Origin: Sternotherus odoratus
Taxonomy: Eukaryota; Chordata; Testudines; Kinosternidae
Direction of reading: 5' to 3'
Assembly (NCBI GenBank): GCA_032164245.1
Contig: JAVMKO010000006.1
Location: 38,776,319-38,840,318 of the forward strand
DNA: 64,000 nt
Shown here: one piece after another, positions 33,237 through 46,260 of the stretch
Layout: the number at the start of each line of letters is the position of its first letter
Position numbering within the stretch: the first letter of the stretch is position 1
The notes under the pieces: model-generated
Databases searched by the model: none
Seen by the model: only the letters and a program-made list of their open reading frames with translations
What the model was told of the DNA's origin: nothing
Program-made: the position numbers and the translations under genes

Positions 33237-36200
33237 TTTGGATCTAAAAAGCCCTGAAAGTGGCAGAGGCAGGGAAACAGAAAGGAAGAAAGAAGGCGCA
33301 CACTGCTGCTGATGCTGAGCCTGAAAAGATCCCTCAGCTCTAATTCAATTTTATGGGGGCATGATTTCATAGGGATGCAGGGTATGCATGGTTGGCTCAA
33401 AGGCATGATAGTTGAGGAAGGAGATTGTTCAAGGAGACTCAAGTTCTGTCCAGACTAGTGTACACAGTACTTTGACTTTGTCCTGACTCCTCCCACAATT
33501 CATAAGTGTTTGCAGCTTTTTCATGATTTCTTGGTGAAGGCTGTTCTTGTGTTGTACATTGGAATCTCTGCATGCCATACGGGCAGTTTTAACTTGTGTG
33601 TGGTATTTGGAGTCAGGTTTTGTAGTAGACATCCATTGTTTGTGAGTAAGCCAGAGGAACATATATAACCACCAATGTGTAGAACTCATTGGCAGTGATA
33701 GTGTTGTGTGCAGATTAATGACAGTATAAGCCCTCAAAAGCTACAGATTTAAGATGTGAGGCAACTCTCATTGATGTCAATGGAAAGACTCCTGTGTCAT
33801 CCCCTGTCACAGAAGCTGAACTGTTCCTGTATTTTAAAGTCTTTAGAAGTCCCATTATTGTTATGGTTTCAGGTTTTCAACGTCTTGCCCCATCTCTGCT
33901 TCTTACAGTTTTCATGTGTGGCAATGTAGGAAGAGGGAAGAAAAACTAAGTTGCAGTTCTGAGACAGATAAACTGTTGGAAAGTGGCACCCTGAAATGAT
34001 GCTTAAATTTGCAGCTGGTCAATAGGTCTCTAAATATCAAAGAGGCTTTCTTGTTTTAAAAAATGTGTTGCCTTTTATTCATATTATTGAATGTTGTTTA
34101 TCCTTAAGAATGTATACATACATATATCTTTGTCTCTATGTATGTTCCTAAGGAAAAAAAGAGCATTAAATATGATTAAAAAAAGCAGTACAAACAGTAA
34201 AGAGTTTAGACTCTATGATTAAATTCCTACCTTTCTCCCTTAAGAAGCTAAACTCAATACAAAAATATCTTAAGACATCACACTCCAAACATTTATTGTA
34301 CCCACCTCTCTGGTGATTTAAAATTCAGCAACACTGGCAAAAATAAATCGTGAACTTTCATGAACTTCACAGGTCAGACATTAAAAACAATCTGATTTAA
34401 AAGTGAAAAACTGCCTGTCTCTAAACCATTGAAATCATACTACAATATTCCAACTCCCAACACCCTGAATTTATCTATATCTACTTATATACAGAATTTA
34501 GTGTTTTAGGAGATGAGTATGTATTTCTGACTCAAGATTAGCTTGATATGGGAGAAGAAAGAAATTAAACACCACAGAATCTATGGGGGGGGGGGACTGT
34601 GTAATTGCAAGCTCTCACATTTTCTCTGATGCATAACTTTTAAAGAGGAATTTAGTTGTAGTTTGGAAATGCAATCATGAACCATAGAATGTGCAATATA
34701 CTTATGAAATGATACAACAGTATAGTTAATGTAACTGATTTAACATTCTCTGTTTAATGTTCATTTTTTGTAATGTGTTCTATACAAAAAAATCAAAGAA
34801 AAATTTCCAGAAATTGATCAAGAAAAATAAAAAAGATTCAAAACATCAAAACTAAAACCAAAACCCCCCACAGATATTGAATTCATCTGTTTTTAAGCAA
34901 AATCTATTGAAAAGGAAAATAAAAGGTATTGTGTAGTGTTCTCCTGCTTAAAAATGAGAACAGCACTGGAACACTGAAGTTAATTAGCTCCAGTCAGGAC
35001 TGGATGCTTTGCAACATTTCTCACATCAATGCTCCATCTGAGCTTTAGAATAAACATTTCCCACACTCTTGATGCAGAAATTAACTAGAAAATATACAGT
35101 TTAGTTATTCAAAATATGGAGGTCTTTCATGTAATCTTTCCACCAACTTCTTAAAAGAGATTTGAAACCATCACTATAAAAACAGAGATTAAAACCACTG
35201 AACATTGTATTTCATATTCCTGTTGGTTTAGCATTTTGCATATTAATATCTTGTCTTAATCATCAAATTGTATGTATTGCTTTGAATAAAGATCTGTAGT
35301 CTTTACTGTAATTTTAATGTACTTTTTCTATTTACTATACAAAAGATAACTTTCTTTTCTGCGAAGTCATCTGTAAAATGCTCCATTTAATGCATTACAA
35401 ATAATGAAGTGCAACATTATAATAATTATTTTCATATTAACTGAATCCGGAGCTAAGTTAACACTTTGCTTAATGCCTTTAAATAGCATCTGATTCCCTC
35501 CTCCTATTTCAGCTATTCAACCAATGTCCTGGTCCAGAGGAGATTGAAGAGTTTACTTGTTACAGGTTTAGGCAAGGGCAGTTACTTTTCAGTGGGAAGC
35601 ATCATATTTCATGAACAAATTTTTATTTCAAAGGAGTTCATCATTAATCTGTAGTGTACAAAGTACTTATCTTAATTATTCATACTCTTTGCATCATATA
35701 CTTCAAACAGGTATGCAACATTTATTATTTTGTACAGGTTATTTAATTAAAAAAAGATACAGCAAATATCTTCACGTTGCAGTTCACTTGGGCAATGAAC
35801 TGTCAAAAAAAGCTTCTTTAAAGGATTGATTACAATCAAATTTTGTGGCAAAAACATAAAGCTTGCCAACAGTTAACTATTAATCTTCTCAGACATATAT
35901 TTGTTTTTAAAATGTATTAATTTTTAAATTGTGGGCTGTCCATTTATTATGCATTGTGGGAAAATCATTTGAACATACACTATTTGTAAATTTGTAAAAT
36001 GTTGAGAACACAGATTTCCAGTGTCAGATATTTTTTTTTAATTGGAATATTCCAGCATGTATCAGACAAAAATCTTGTGCTAAAAATGCTTAAAAGGAGT
36101 ATCTTTTTTTTTCTTGAGCTTTTAAAAACCTGATATCATGTATTCTTCAGTCTAAGCTAAGTGATTCTTTATTATCTGCTTGCTGTTTACTGCTCTTCAT

Positions 36201-38331
36201 CTCTGGGACAATAAAATAAATAATGTTAAGAAAATTTCTACCCTTCAGTTGTAAATATATCTAACCATTATGAATAGAACCAACTTTATTGCAAAAAGTG
36301 AATGGAATTTGGGGATAGGATTAATTAGTGGGAGAGAGTGTAAGGGCTTCTGCTTTAAGGGCAAAGTACTTTGTTTCATTAGTCTGCTTGTTTGGGGGGA
36401 GGGAACACAATACAAATCAAAAGTAGAATAAAGTACATTTTTGAATGGCTGCCCTTTAGCCTCTCTAATGCTTCAATTTGTATTTAAGCAAACAAATAAC
36501 TATGAAAGTTAATCCGGTGAAACACTGTGGTTCTTTAATATCTTCCTCTGTTAATATAGAATGTATACCTTGATGAAAATTATTGAATGTTCCTATTAAA
36601 GGAGATAGTAACAACAGACTGTAATACAATTGTGCCCCTCATGTTCATATTTAAACTAAACATTTATGAATTTATATTGGTTGCCTGTAATTATGCAAAT
36701 ATTCAAAATACTGACCACAGTTTTTATCAACAGCACTTAGGCAAAAAATATATTGTTGATACTAATTTTAATAAATAAATGTCAACGTTCTAATGCCACC
36801 TATGAATATTAAAATAGTCACAAACATTGTCTTTGTAGCCATTGCTTCTTAGAGCTCTAGATAGGAAAGAAAACTGTTTTGGGAAAAAAAATTCTGATCT
36901 TCATATGGATAAATTAAAATGATAGATGTATAAATGAAATGTCTTAAAATGAGATAGATAAAAATCTGACTCAATAGGCTATATTGTATGGTCAGCTTTT
37001 AAGCAAAAGCGTGCTATTTTCAACGGACCAATTTGCTTCTCAGCTATACAATAAAACTGACAGCAAAATTTGGTCAACTATGTATAATTTAAAATGAAAA
37101 ATGTTATGAAAAATATATACAAATTCTCAAGCTGATGACAAGCATTCTATCACACTTCTATACAGAAAGTATTGCTCTTTCATTTAATCTTTCTATTGCT
37201 ATCTGGTCAAATAGCACAATACTTATGAAGGCAAAATTCTCACTGCTGACTCTCCTCAGCATTTTGCCCGAATAAAGACTCTCAACCGTTCTGAACTACT
37301 GTTACCCTTTCTGGAGTCTGATTTGTCTCAAATATACCAAATTTCAGCTCACTTTAAAACAACTTCCTTACAAAATCAGACATAAAAATGCAAAAGTGTC
37401 CCAGCACAGTATTACTGAAAAATTGCTTAATTTCTCATTTTTACCTTTTCATTGTAAATCAGTTGGAATACTGTACTTACATTTCAGTATGTAATATATA
37501 GAACAGTATAAGCAAGTCACTGTCTGTATGAAATTTTAGTTTGTATTGACTTCACTAGTGCTTTTTACATAGCCTGTTGTAAAACTAGACAAATATGTAG
37601 ATGAGTTGTACTCTCTGAAAGACCTCTGCATACTTAGGGGTACATGTACCCCTGGTTGACAATCACTGAGAAGAATTGGCAATTATATTGAGCCTGATTT
37701 TCCTCTCACTTACATGAGTTTTATGTCAGTGTAATACGATTGACTTCAGATGAATTGTCCTGTATACAATGTTGTGAGTGAAGAATCAGATCTCTTGTGT
37801 TATGTATTTTATTTCCATATTTTAAATGTCATAGTAAATATTAACATTAATAAAGTGTATTAACATTTGTCAATGGGTTTGTGAAATCTCTTTCCCCTAT
37901 GCTTCTATGTGCCTCCTTTATGTGTTATTTAATTTAACAGAACAAGTAAAAACAACAGAAGCCACAAAACAGGAGCTGAAGTACAAGAAACAAAAGACCG
38001 AGTTGCAGGAAAGTTTATTTTTCCATTATTGGCTAAGCATGCAGGCATTAAAATACAAAAGGCAGCAGGGTGGGAGGAATAAGGCACAGAGAATCGTACA
38101 AGTCAGAATGAAATAAATGAGAAATATGAAATCATTATATTAATGGGAAAGCTGAAGTAGCAAGAGAATTGTTTTTGTTAAGTATTCTGCATGTGATTAT
38201 CAAGAGAAAAGTCTCCTCCTGAGCATCTATGAATAAAACATGCATTTGAACATTACGTAAACAAACAATAAATGAATGAGTTTAATTGTGACATAATATC
38301 ATTATATTTAGAAAACATATGTAATCATGGG
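33237..38331. other. AT-rich gene-free region
   Basis: No recognisable gene. The sequence is AT-rich with few CpGs. A short palindromic repeat at 37690-37795 (AGCCTGATTTTCCTCTCACT against GTGAGTGAAGAATCAGATC) belongs to the window's recurring group. The patches at 35455-35625 and 36440-36780 are less simple and might hold regulatory DNA, but nothing in them is decisive. Confidence 0.45.
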
Positions 38332-38419
38332 CCTGATCCAGCAGTCTTCAGTAGGCAAAATTTCCATCAACATAAATGGGAGTTTTGCCTAAGTAAAGAC
38401 TGCAGGATTAGGTCCAACA
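38332..38419. repeat. Short MITE-like inverted repeat
   Basis: GGCCTGATCCAGCAGTCTTC at the left pairs with the complement of AAAGACTGCAGGATTAGGTC at the right. The interior has GGCAAAATTTCC against GGGAGTTTTGCC. This is the clearest copy of the recurring short inverted-repeat group. Confidence 0.65.
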
Positions 38420-38607
38420 TTTTTATCTGAAATTCACAACTGAAAGTCCTTCCTTCAGGCCAAACTGCAATACCTCATCTTGGGTATTTTTTTAAAGTTC
38501 AGAAGTCGTTTTGTCATAACAAATTATTTCCTTTTCGGAAAGAGGCCTCTCTTTTAGGTCCCTGTTTGACAACAATTAGGATCTAACCAAACAAGTGTGA
38601 TTTCTTA

Positions 38608-38608
<1 letters not shown>

Positions 38609-38645
<37 letters not shown>

Positions 38646-38660
38646 CACATGTGTGTATTA
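38609..38660. repeat. (GT)n microsatellite with GC interruption
   Basis: About 14 GT units are followed by GCGCGCGCAC and another short GTGTGT run. Alternating purine-pyrimidine, potentially Z-DNA forming. Confidence 0.9.
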
Positions 38661-40639
38661 ACATGATGGAAACCTAAAGAGAGAAGGCTGATAAAATATA
38701 GAGCCACATTTGCCTTACTTGAATGACTGATATTTTTTAGTTAAAAGTCTATGGAAATATGAGCCAATCCTTGCTTGTTTGGCCAATTGGCTTCAATGGA
38801 ACCATTTGTGTCACTAAGGTGAGAAGCATTTTCACCAAATGTAGGGGCAGGCCTCACCATGGAAAAACCTGTAGAATAGTGTCAGGGGGAGAGTCTTGTG
38901 ATGTTTTCCTCAAATTGCCCTATGGAATGGTAATTTCACCCCTCTTACACACACACACACACAGAATATACATCACCCCATACCCATGGATCTTAGGGAA
39001 TTTGCTGGACAACATAGCTTATCTGCAGAGAAAGGCCTCTACACAGTATTAGACTGGTTGGGGGATGATGTTCCCCCAGGATGTTCCCTGTCCCATGTGT
39101 GGATCCTCAGCCGAATGGAGGACCCTCCGTAGGTTCCATAAGGAGGTAGTACCATAGAGATGGATGATTCCCAACCTTGGTGCTTAAAGGATCCACCCTG
39201 TGGGTGAATTTTGGTTGGAGGAAGGCACAATCTGCCCCTTAGTTATATACTTAAAGCTCAACCTTGCTGCCTTTGAATTCAAGGGGAGTAGAATTGGGCC
39301 CCAAATACACCTGGTATATAATAGTATATAGAAATTGACCATAATTCTTTCATTCAGATGGAATTTTATCCATAAAAAATGAATGAGGAATGACATTGAA
39401 ATCAGGAAAATAAAATAACCAAATGATTCTCATCTGTTATTTTTATAGCGTAGTTAAATAAAAAATGGTGGGTAGAGCTCTCTTTAAATGATATCACTTA
39501 ATTAAGTAAAGCATCCTAATCAGATTCCCCTCCAATTGTAATGACTGTAGGGAGTCAAGTACATTTCTCTATCAGAGTAGCTAGCTACATTGGTGTATTG
39601 ATATTTGTATTTCAAAAACAAGACACAAAAGCAATAGAAGAGAGGACATAGGGACTGAGAAGGAAGCCATATATTGTTTAAATTCTGGAATTCCAGGACT
39701 GCCTTTAAAAACTGTTAGATTTCCTAGCTGGCATCTGAAGTTCTGTTTGCTAAAATAATGTTAAGTGTGGTGCTTCAATATTTGGGGCTTGACTTCATCT
39801 ACAGCAAGAGAGAGACCAGGTACAAGGAGTCTCCCCATTTGTGGCCCTGTGCAGGGACCAAAAATAATCCCAATCCTCATGCTTCCCTGAGCACAAGGAC
39901 TACTTGTTTCTATCTTGGCCACCACTGCTAGACTCCCCAGGGAGGGAAAGAGTTAGAGGTCTTGGAAGGGAATGTAGCTGTAGTCTCCCCCAGACCAGAA
40001 GAATTAGCCCCACGTGGGTAACTGTGCTTCCTTGGGGCTCCTGGAGGTACCATGTCTCTGGAACTCCCACCGATGCAGTATAACTGCCAAGCCCCTAGTC
40101 AAGGACTGTGGATTAAATGCTACAATTAAGACCTTTATATTTATAAATAAACCTTCTAGCTTTTCTCTACCCATTTATCTTGGCTAATTAATAATTTGAA
40201 ATGTAGGCTCATCACCCCATTTCTTCCACAGGGAAGGTGACTTCATCTTAGAGTGGGTGACTTTCACAACTGTGCACAGGGCCAGTGCAAGACCTATATA
40301 CCACTTAAAATCCCACCTAAGACCTCAAAATAGGGCATAAGTGTGATTTAAGTGAGCCTTGTGTTGGCCCTCTGCAAGGGGTGAATTTCGCCCTATGTAA
40401 GCATAGGACTGATAAACATTCACTGGGTAATAGGTCAATTTCTGCTGTTTGTTTTTAAATACATAAAACTCCCTCTTGATTTCAAAGGAAGTTTTTTTGT
40501 GCTTGGAACAAATACATCATGTGGCCCACTGGCATCGGCTTTAAATGAGGCATCTTCTCCCTTTACCCTGCCAGACCAAATTATTGCTATCTTTAAACTA
40601 GTAGCTACATAGACACCATGTTGTCCCTACATTATTAGC
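38661..40639. other. Gene-free flank
   Basis: No recognised gene. (CA)n at about 38947-38963. Stretches around 39050-39240 and 39770-40080 have a mid-copy-repeat look (GC-richer, direct-repeat scraps), but I cannot assign a family. Confidence 0.4.
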
Positions 40640-40925
40640 CAATAAGAGCAGTTAACCGTATTCAAAAATCATGAGTCAGGCCCCCCAAAATCACAAGATT
40701 GGCTTTAAAATCATGAACATTTAAAAATAATGAATGTGGTGTTCTTTTTGTGTGTCTTCTGGTGTTGATTTCTAGGGTTCACATTTGCAAACTTTTCTCT
40801 GTAATCATGAGGGTTAGAAATTTACGCTGACAGTCTCAGGTGATCCCAGCTGCTGGGGTTGAAAACCTCCTGCCTCCTTAACATTGTAAGACTCATCATA
40901 AAATCACAAGAGCTGGCAATATGAG
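40640..40925. repeat. Interspersed repeat with ATCATGAG/AATCACAAG ends
   Basis: AAAAATCATGAGTCAGG near the left and AAAATCACAAGAGCTGGCAA at the right recall a dispersed sauropsid element whose ends read 'TTGCCAACTC...GATTTT'. The interior GGGTTCACATTTGCAAACTT and TAATCATGAGGGTTAGAAA also fit. The family name is unknown to me; probably a non-autonomous DNA transposon. Confidence 0.4.
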
Positions 40926-42419
40926 AAAATCCTGACCCCCCTATACACAGCCAGAGTAGGTGGGATTTGTGCAAGGGACAACATGAAGCTTGAAAGGATG
41001 TAATTTAACTGACAACTTGCAAATAGGTTGCAGCACTACTCTCCTGTAGCTGTTACACAAGTCTATGGAATTAAATAGTGGCTGCTAGCCTCCACAAAAT
41101 ATACATGGTCCCAGTTGTCCTTCCAGGCCAGCCAAACCACAGCTGGAAGAGAGCACTCTAATCTATTACAGAGACTTCTCCATGTGGGACACTGCCCACA
41201 TTCACGGTACATCCACACTGTGAGCTTTAAGTGGTGAAGAATGTTGTGCCCTGCAGTGACTGTCACTGTTAGAGCATATTGATGTGTTTGTCCTAGTTCT
41301 CCTGTTAAAAGTGATCCCCTCAGTATTTCAAATGCTATCTGGAAATGTACATTACAACACATAGAAAAACATAATTTTACCCTTTATAGTTGAGGAGGAA
41401 AATCCACAACTGAACCCAAATCTTGTTGGTCTCACAGCCAAGTTACGTGTGAGATCAATAAAGTATTTTCTGCTTCTGCTTTTGACACATTATAAACATT
41501 TTACTATGAAGCTGTGGCCCTAGAATGTCTTTAAGGTATTGTGCTTAGATAAATAGTCATTTCCATACTTGTTTTCTTATGAGCACCCCTTTCTTTGATC
41601 ACTTGTAAACTCTAAGACTGTCATTAAAGATGTGCACTGTTACTTTTGGAGATGGCGTTTTTTAATGTAATGCTTCTAGATCGAGCTTCTTGAGTATTTT
41701 CATGCTGTGCTCAACAGTTAAAAAAAAAAACATGACACCACAAATAATGAAATACTTTGGAACCACATATATCTCAGTCAATACATTTACTGGATTTTAT
41801 GAAGTTACCAGTAAGTCTTTATTTGATTTTATCTGATTATCACATAAATGCAAGCACATTAAGAGGGCTGATGTCAGCAATCAGGACTGCTTGTTACACA
41901 ACATCAATAACAGGGACTCAGGTGCGAAACAACTGTAATTATAGGTATTTAGTCAAAATGTACGTCAGTTATAACTGATTAGCTGTGTAAGTCTTTATAG
42001 TTAATTGAAATACTTTATCAATGAAAGTCTCAACTAAGCAATGCTACCAACAACATAGACGTGATGAAGTTCAGTTGACAAAATAATGCTTTTTAATTGT
42101 TGATACCTTTTTTGTCTCTCTTTTTCCTTGGTTTTTACTCTCTCTCAATTTCCTTTTTGGATGTTTCTTGTTTTCTTACTATTTCTTTTTTTTTTTTTAG
42201 CGGTTTTAAAAAATATAGTATGTAACTAACGGCATGTTAAGTTTTTTTAAAGATTCATATAATATATAATTGAAGACAAGTTGTTCGGATGATTCATGAC
42301 TACTTGTGATAGTCTATGGCTTTAATCCCCCTTGAACTGTCATTAAAGTAGTCGTGCTAATGTGACAGACATAACAGAGGTGTCTTGACAGTAAGTTTCC
42401 ATGAAGATTCATCAAGCTC
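40926..42419. other. Gene-free flank
   Basis: AT-rich, with poly-A (about 41720-41730) and poly-T (about 42186-42199) runs. No recognisable ORF. The segment 42260-42419 may include the degraded end of the hAT transposase fossil that follows. Confidence 0.4.
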
Positions 42420-43090
42420 TAGGATTTACTCATGCATTTGAAGTCCTCCAAGCTGTTTCCAGTGGACTTCTTACCATGTGCACTATTGCTGTCGAGTTTA
42501 GTGTTGCTAATGACATCCCTCCACTCCACATACTGTTGCCAACTGGAGCATCCAGATGCTGTGTTAATCAATCGTTGTTTGTATTTAGTGAAGTTCTTCT
42601 CTTTTCCAGGAAAGAAAGCGGACATGTTGTTTTTAAATCATGGATCCAAGAATGTAGACAAAATGTCAGGAGGTGCATGTCACACTGTAGTATCCATATT
42701 GTGCAGCAATGCCAGCAGTATCTTATCCGCTGCCTGGTCATATTAAATGACATTAGAGAAGGTTTTTCTTTAGCAGGCATATAAAGAGTGTGATTTGGTT
42801 GCTGTCAGCATCTCAGTTTATTAATTTAGTTGCATCACCAATTGGCTATAAAATGGCACGCAGACTCCCAATCAGGAGCCATGCTGCAGGTTCACACTAG
42901 ACCAGATGTTGAAATCTTGAATTGCTACGAGCTGCTCATTCAGACATTCCAGCATGTGCAGCAGAGTGGAATTCCACCATCTCACCACTGTTTGCTTCAG
43001 CTGGGGAAGGGGAGAATTCACCATGCACCTGGAACAATCTGAGTAAAAAGCGGGATCCAACAGAGGGGGGCAATCATACCAGCACACCCC
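42420..43090 (-). pseudogene. Decayed hAT (ZBED-type) transposase fragment
   Basis: On the minus strand, two frames hold pieces of a hAT transposase in the correct order. From 43087 a frame reads LPQLKQTVVRWWNSTLLHML followed by ECLNEQLVAIQDF, matching the conserved 'RWNST..ML' motif. Lower, a second frame reads ADKILLALLHNMD, then DILSTFLDP, a stop and FKNNMSAFF, matching the conserved 'LDPRFK' motif. Stops and frameshifts separate them. Neither the BED zinc finger nor the C-terminal dimerisation region is recognisable. In active relatives the protein cuts hAT ends; this copy is dead. It is not demonstrably the source of the hAT element at 28198. Confidence 0.6.
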
Positions 43091-43274
43091 CTCTTTGATC
43101 AGGAGTGCACTAATATTTCAAAAGATGTTCCTTCTATTGAAAAATATATTTGGTCTTCATGTGGCTCCGCATTACAGAAGTGCCCAGGCATTTCACACAA
43201 ATACTTTGAATAATCCTCAGTCAGTAATATGATGTAAACTATTTATATTATACTAGCAGAAATACCCGGTGTTG

Positions 43275-44125
43275 CTCGGGTCCGTCGGAGGGGGGGGAAG
43301 GGGACCCAGCGTTGATCGAAGAGAGCTGAGCCAGTGTGGGGTCCGTTGGAGGGGGGGAAACGGGGGAGAGAGCTGAGCGAGTGCTGGGGCCGTTGGAGGG
43401 GAGGCGGGGGCAGAGAGCTGAGAGTGCGGGGTCCGTTGGAGGGTGGGGGGGGGAGAGCTGAGCGGGTGGGTGGGTGTCATTGGAGTGGGGGGAGGAGGGG
43501 GAGATTTTAAAATTTTTTGATTCTTACCTGAGGGGCGAGAGAGCTGAGCGAGGGCAAGGTCCGTTGGGGGGAGGGGGGGAAGGGAGATGAGCGAGTGCGG
43601 GGGCCATTGGAGGGAGGGAACGGGGGTGAGATTTTAAAAAAATTCGATTCTTTCCTGAGGGGGGAGAGAGCTCAGTGAGTGTGGGGGCCCTTGGATGGGG
43701 GGGGGGGAAGAGAGCTGAGCAAGTGTTGGAGGGGGGAAGAGAGCTGAGTGAGTGCTGGGGTCCGTTGGAGGGTGGAAGGGGGGAAAGAGCTGATCGAGTG
43801 TGTGGGGGTGTTGGAGTGGGGGGAGGAGGGGGAGATTTAAAATTTTTTTGATTCTTTCCTGAGGGGCAAGAGAGCTGAGCGAGTGCAAGGTCCGTTGGGG
43901 GGGGGGAGGGGAGGGAGCTGAGCGAGTGCGGGGGCCATTGGAGGGAGGGAGGGAGGGGGGAGATTTTAAAAATTTTCGATTCTTTCCTGAGGGGGGAGAG
44001 AGCTCAGCGAGTGTGGGGGCCCTTGGATGGGGGGGGGGGAAAGAGAGCTGAGCGAGTGTGGGGTCCATTGGAGGGGGGAGGGGGGAGAGAGCTGAGCGAG
44101 TGCGGGGTCCGTTGGAAGGGGGTAT
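43275..44125 (+). repeat. GC-rich minisatellite with higher-order period
   Basis: Units of about 40-60 bp built from GGTCCGTTGGAGGGGGG and AGAGAGCTGAGCGAGTG are repeated more than ten times. A larger block that includes GAGATTTTAAAAATTTTCGA and TTCTTTCCTGAGGGG recurs at about 43500, 43630, 43830 and 43960. The minus-strand Pro/Ser/Thr-rich ORFs across it are compositional. Confidence 0.8.
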
Positions 44126-44271
44126 TATTACATCATAACTATGTCACAGAGAACAGCAGGTGTTAACCTGCTGCCCAGCTGATGTGAATGGGCTTTAAAG
44201 AATTTCACCCCTGGAGGGCGTCAGAGGTGAGATTTGAAATTTTTTTGACTCTTACCCTGATTAGGACCCTA

Positions 44272-44923
44272 GGGCGTGGTTAGACTGGCGCTTTGCAGCG
44301 CTAAAACCCTCCAGTAGCGCTATAATTTTCCTACCGTACACACTTCAAAGTGAGATTTTGCGCATGTACTCACTGTTTAAAGCGCAAGTATTAAAGCTCC
44401 TTTTCGAGAGTGATAAGCCTTTTTGCGCTAGCGCTATAGCGCAAGGGTGCAAATGTGACCACCCAGAATAACTCATTACACTATAAGGGAAATCAACAAG
44501 CCATTTAAGGCAAATTACGTCAATGCTGTTTTGAAAAAGGGTGGAAGAATCAGGAAGTAGCTTATCAGTTTCTCTCTTAAAACTCACAGCCGATAAGCAC
44601 CAGAAATGCTGACCGATCGAGCTGTGTGAGTGCACTGCAGAGCCTGGTCAGTTTCCTAGTCACTGACAGCCTCAACTTGTCTCACTGCCTACACGTTCCC
44701 TGTTCCCCCTTACGCCCCTCCTTTGTAAAGCAGGTTGCACCCAGCTGAATGCTGGGATACCTGCCCTATCCTGCTACAGTCACTGCCGCCAGAAGTGCTA
44801 CAAATGTATCCATTCTTTGGAGCTACAGGGTTTCAATCTGCACAGGCTCTAGCGCGATACCTACTGCGCTTAATTGGGAAGCGCTACAAAAAAACGTGCT
44901 ATAATCTGTAGTCTAGCCATACC
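44272..44923. mobile_element. Harbinger-like MITE, copy 2 (inside the minisatellite element)
   Basis: The copy starts GGGCGTGGTTAGACTGGCGC and ends TAGTCTAGCCATACC, in the same orientation as copy 1 and about 50 bp shorter. Internal landmarks shared with copies 1 and 3 include TTTTGCGCTAGCGCTATAGC and GGGATACCTGCCCTATCC. It lacks the 24-bp tandem seen in the others. The target duplication is unclear (CTA at left, no match at right), so this copy is older or edge-damaged. Confidence 0.75.
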
Positions 44924-45037
44924 GTTTAGGCCTATAACTGTACCAAATTTCAAGTCTCTAGCTCAAACGGTGTGGAAGGAGTAAGGGAACGTACATACAC
45001 GCACGCATACACCATTTGACTTTTATATATATAGATA

Positions 45038-46260
45038 CCAGGTATATGACTGCTGGTACATGGGACTGGAAATCAGATGGTATGAGGATTTGTCTATTAA
45101 AATAAGTATCCATTACAACTATGCTGCTTAACAGTATGAAAATGGTACACTAAGCTCTTCTGAATATAATCACTAGTTTACATTGGCATTTTCACTGCTG
45201 AATGGTGATTTGACCATGTTGGGCCTTCCAATGCAGCATGAAATACTAGTAATGCTAACTTTTTAGGGGCAGCATGAAAATGACTTGTATCATCAATCAC
45301 CTTCCGCACCGCTGCGGATTCCAAAACTATATACATGCTTCATCTGCACTACAAGGGAAACCAGGATGTTACAGTGAGAGTTTCTCTCCCATGGAATCAG
45401 CCTGTTGTTTTTCTTTGCCAGGTATATAGTAAAGGATGTTAGGTCTCTGATTTGCCTTATAAAATCAAAAGAGGGCACATACGAGAAAAAATAATTAACT
45501 AATATAGTTCCTGCTAACAGGGAAATGATAAGAATGCAAAAGTTATTAAGCCACTTTAGGCAAAGTATAGCAGCCCAATTTAGAAGTTTTTCAGGCTAAA
45601 TTTACAGGGCTCACTGAGAAAACACAAATTGTGGATTTTCCATCAAAAGACCAATCCAGTGCAAAACTCAACATCCCTCATGGAAAACTTCAACTTGTCA
45701 CTGACATCCAGATTTAGTACATGAAACAGTGTGTCTACCTGCAAGGAAAACTTCACAAATACAAAAATAAAAATTTAAGCAGAAATTGGTGAGAAAAATT
45801 GAGACATGGAGTAAGGATGATTTCTAATACTTTTGAGCTGTAAATTTCTCAGAGTTGTAGATGATCTATCTTCCTGCCAAAAGTTGTTAGTATGGTATAC
45901 CAGAACTAACCAGTTCAGTTTCAAACCCTGGATCCATCCATCCACATGAAAGGGGATGCAAGTGAGATATTTTTGTGGGATATATACTTATTCTGTTGAT
46001 CTGCTATATTCTGACATACTCCCAGATATACTCAGATCTAGATTTACAAGCCATTGACCACTCTTAATGCACACGAGGAACTCCCTCTGACCTCCATGGA
46101 AGTTATGAGGGTAGTTCTTCAGATCCCCCGTGTTTCTGAAGCTGAAGCCTCAAAAGGGGAAACATATATAAAAATGGGCATTTTTAGTATACTACCTGGC
46201 AACCATGCTTTTTAGAAAACTAAGTTATTCCTTCACTTATGTGGTATGCCACTCCCTTCA
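45038..46260. other. Gene-free spacer between two MITEs
   Basis: AT-rich with no recognisable ORF. I see no named repeat. Confidence 0.45.

Larger units (their letters stand above)
43253..45037. mobile_element. Unassigned interspersed element carrying a minisatellite and a nested MITE
   Basis: The left edge AGAAATACCCGGTGTTGCTC resembles the boundary of a widely dispersed animal repeat that I cannot name. The right edge, after the MITE, reads CCAAATTTCAAGTCTCTAGC and then runs through CACGCACGCATACACC to TTTATATATATAGAT. The two parts appear to be one insertion, because the MITE (44272-44923) sits between them and the minisatellite-type words continue right up to it. Edges are approximate. 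Confidence 0.45.

Noticed and set aside
42401..42784. 127-codon plus-strand ORF
   Set aside because: It is antisense to a recognisable hAT transposase fossil and shows no domain of its own.
43253..44068. Pro/Ser-rich minus-strand ORFs with repeating LSSPP-type words
   Set aside because: Direct translation of the minisatellite; periodicity comes from the DNA repeat.
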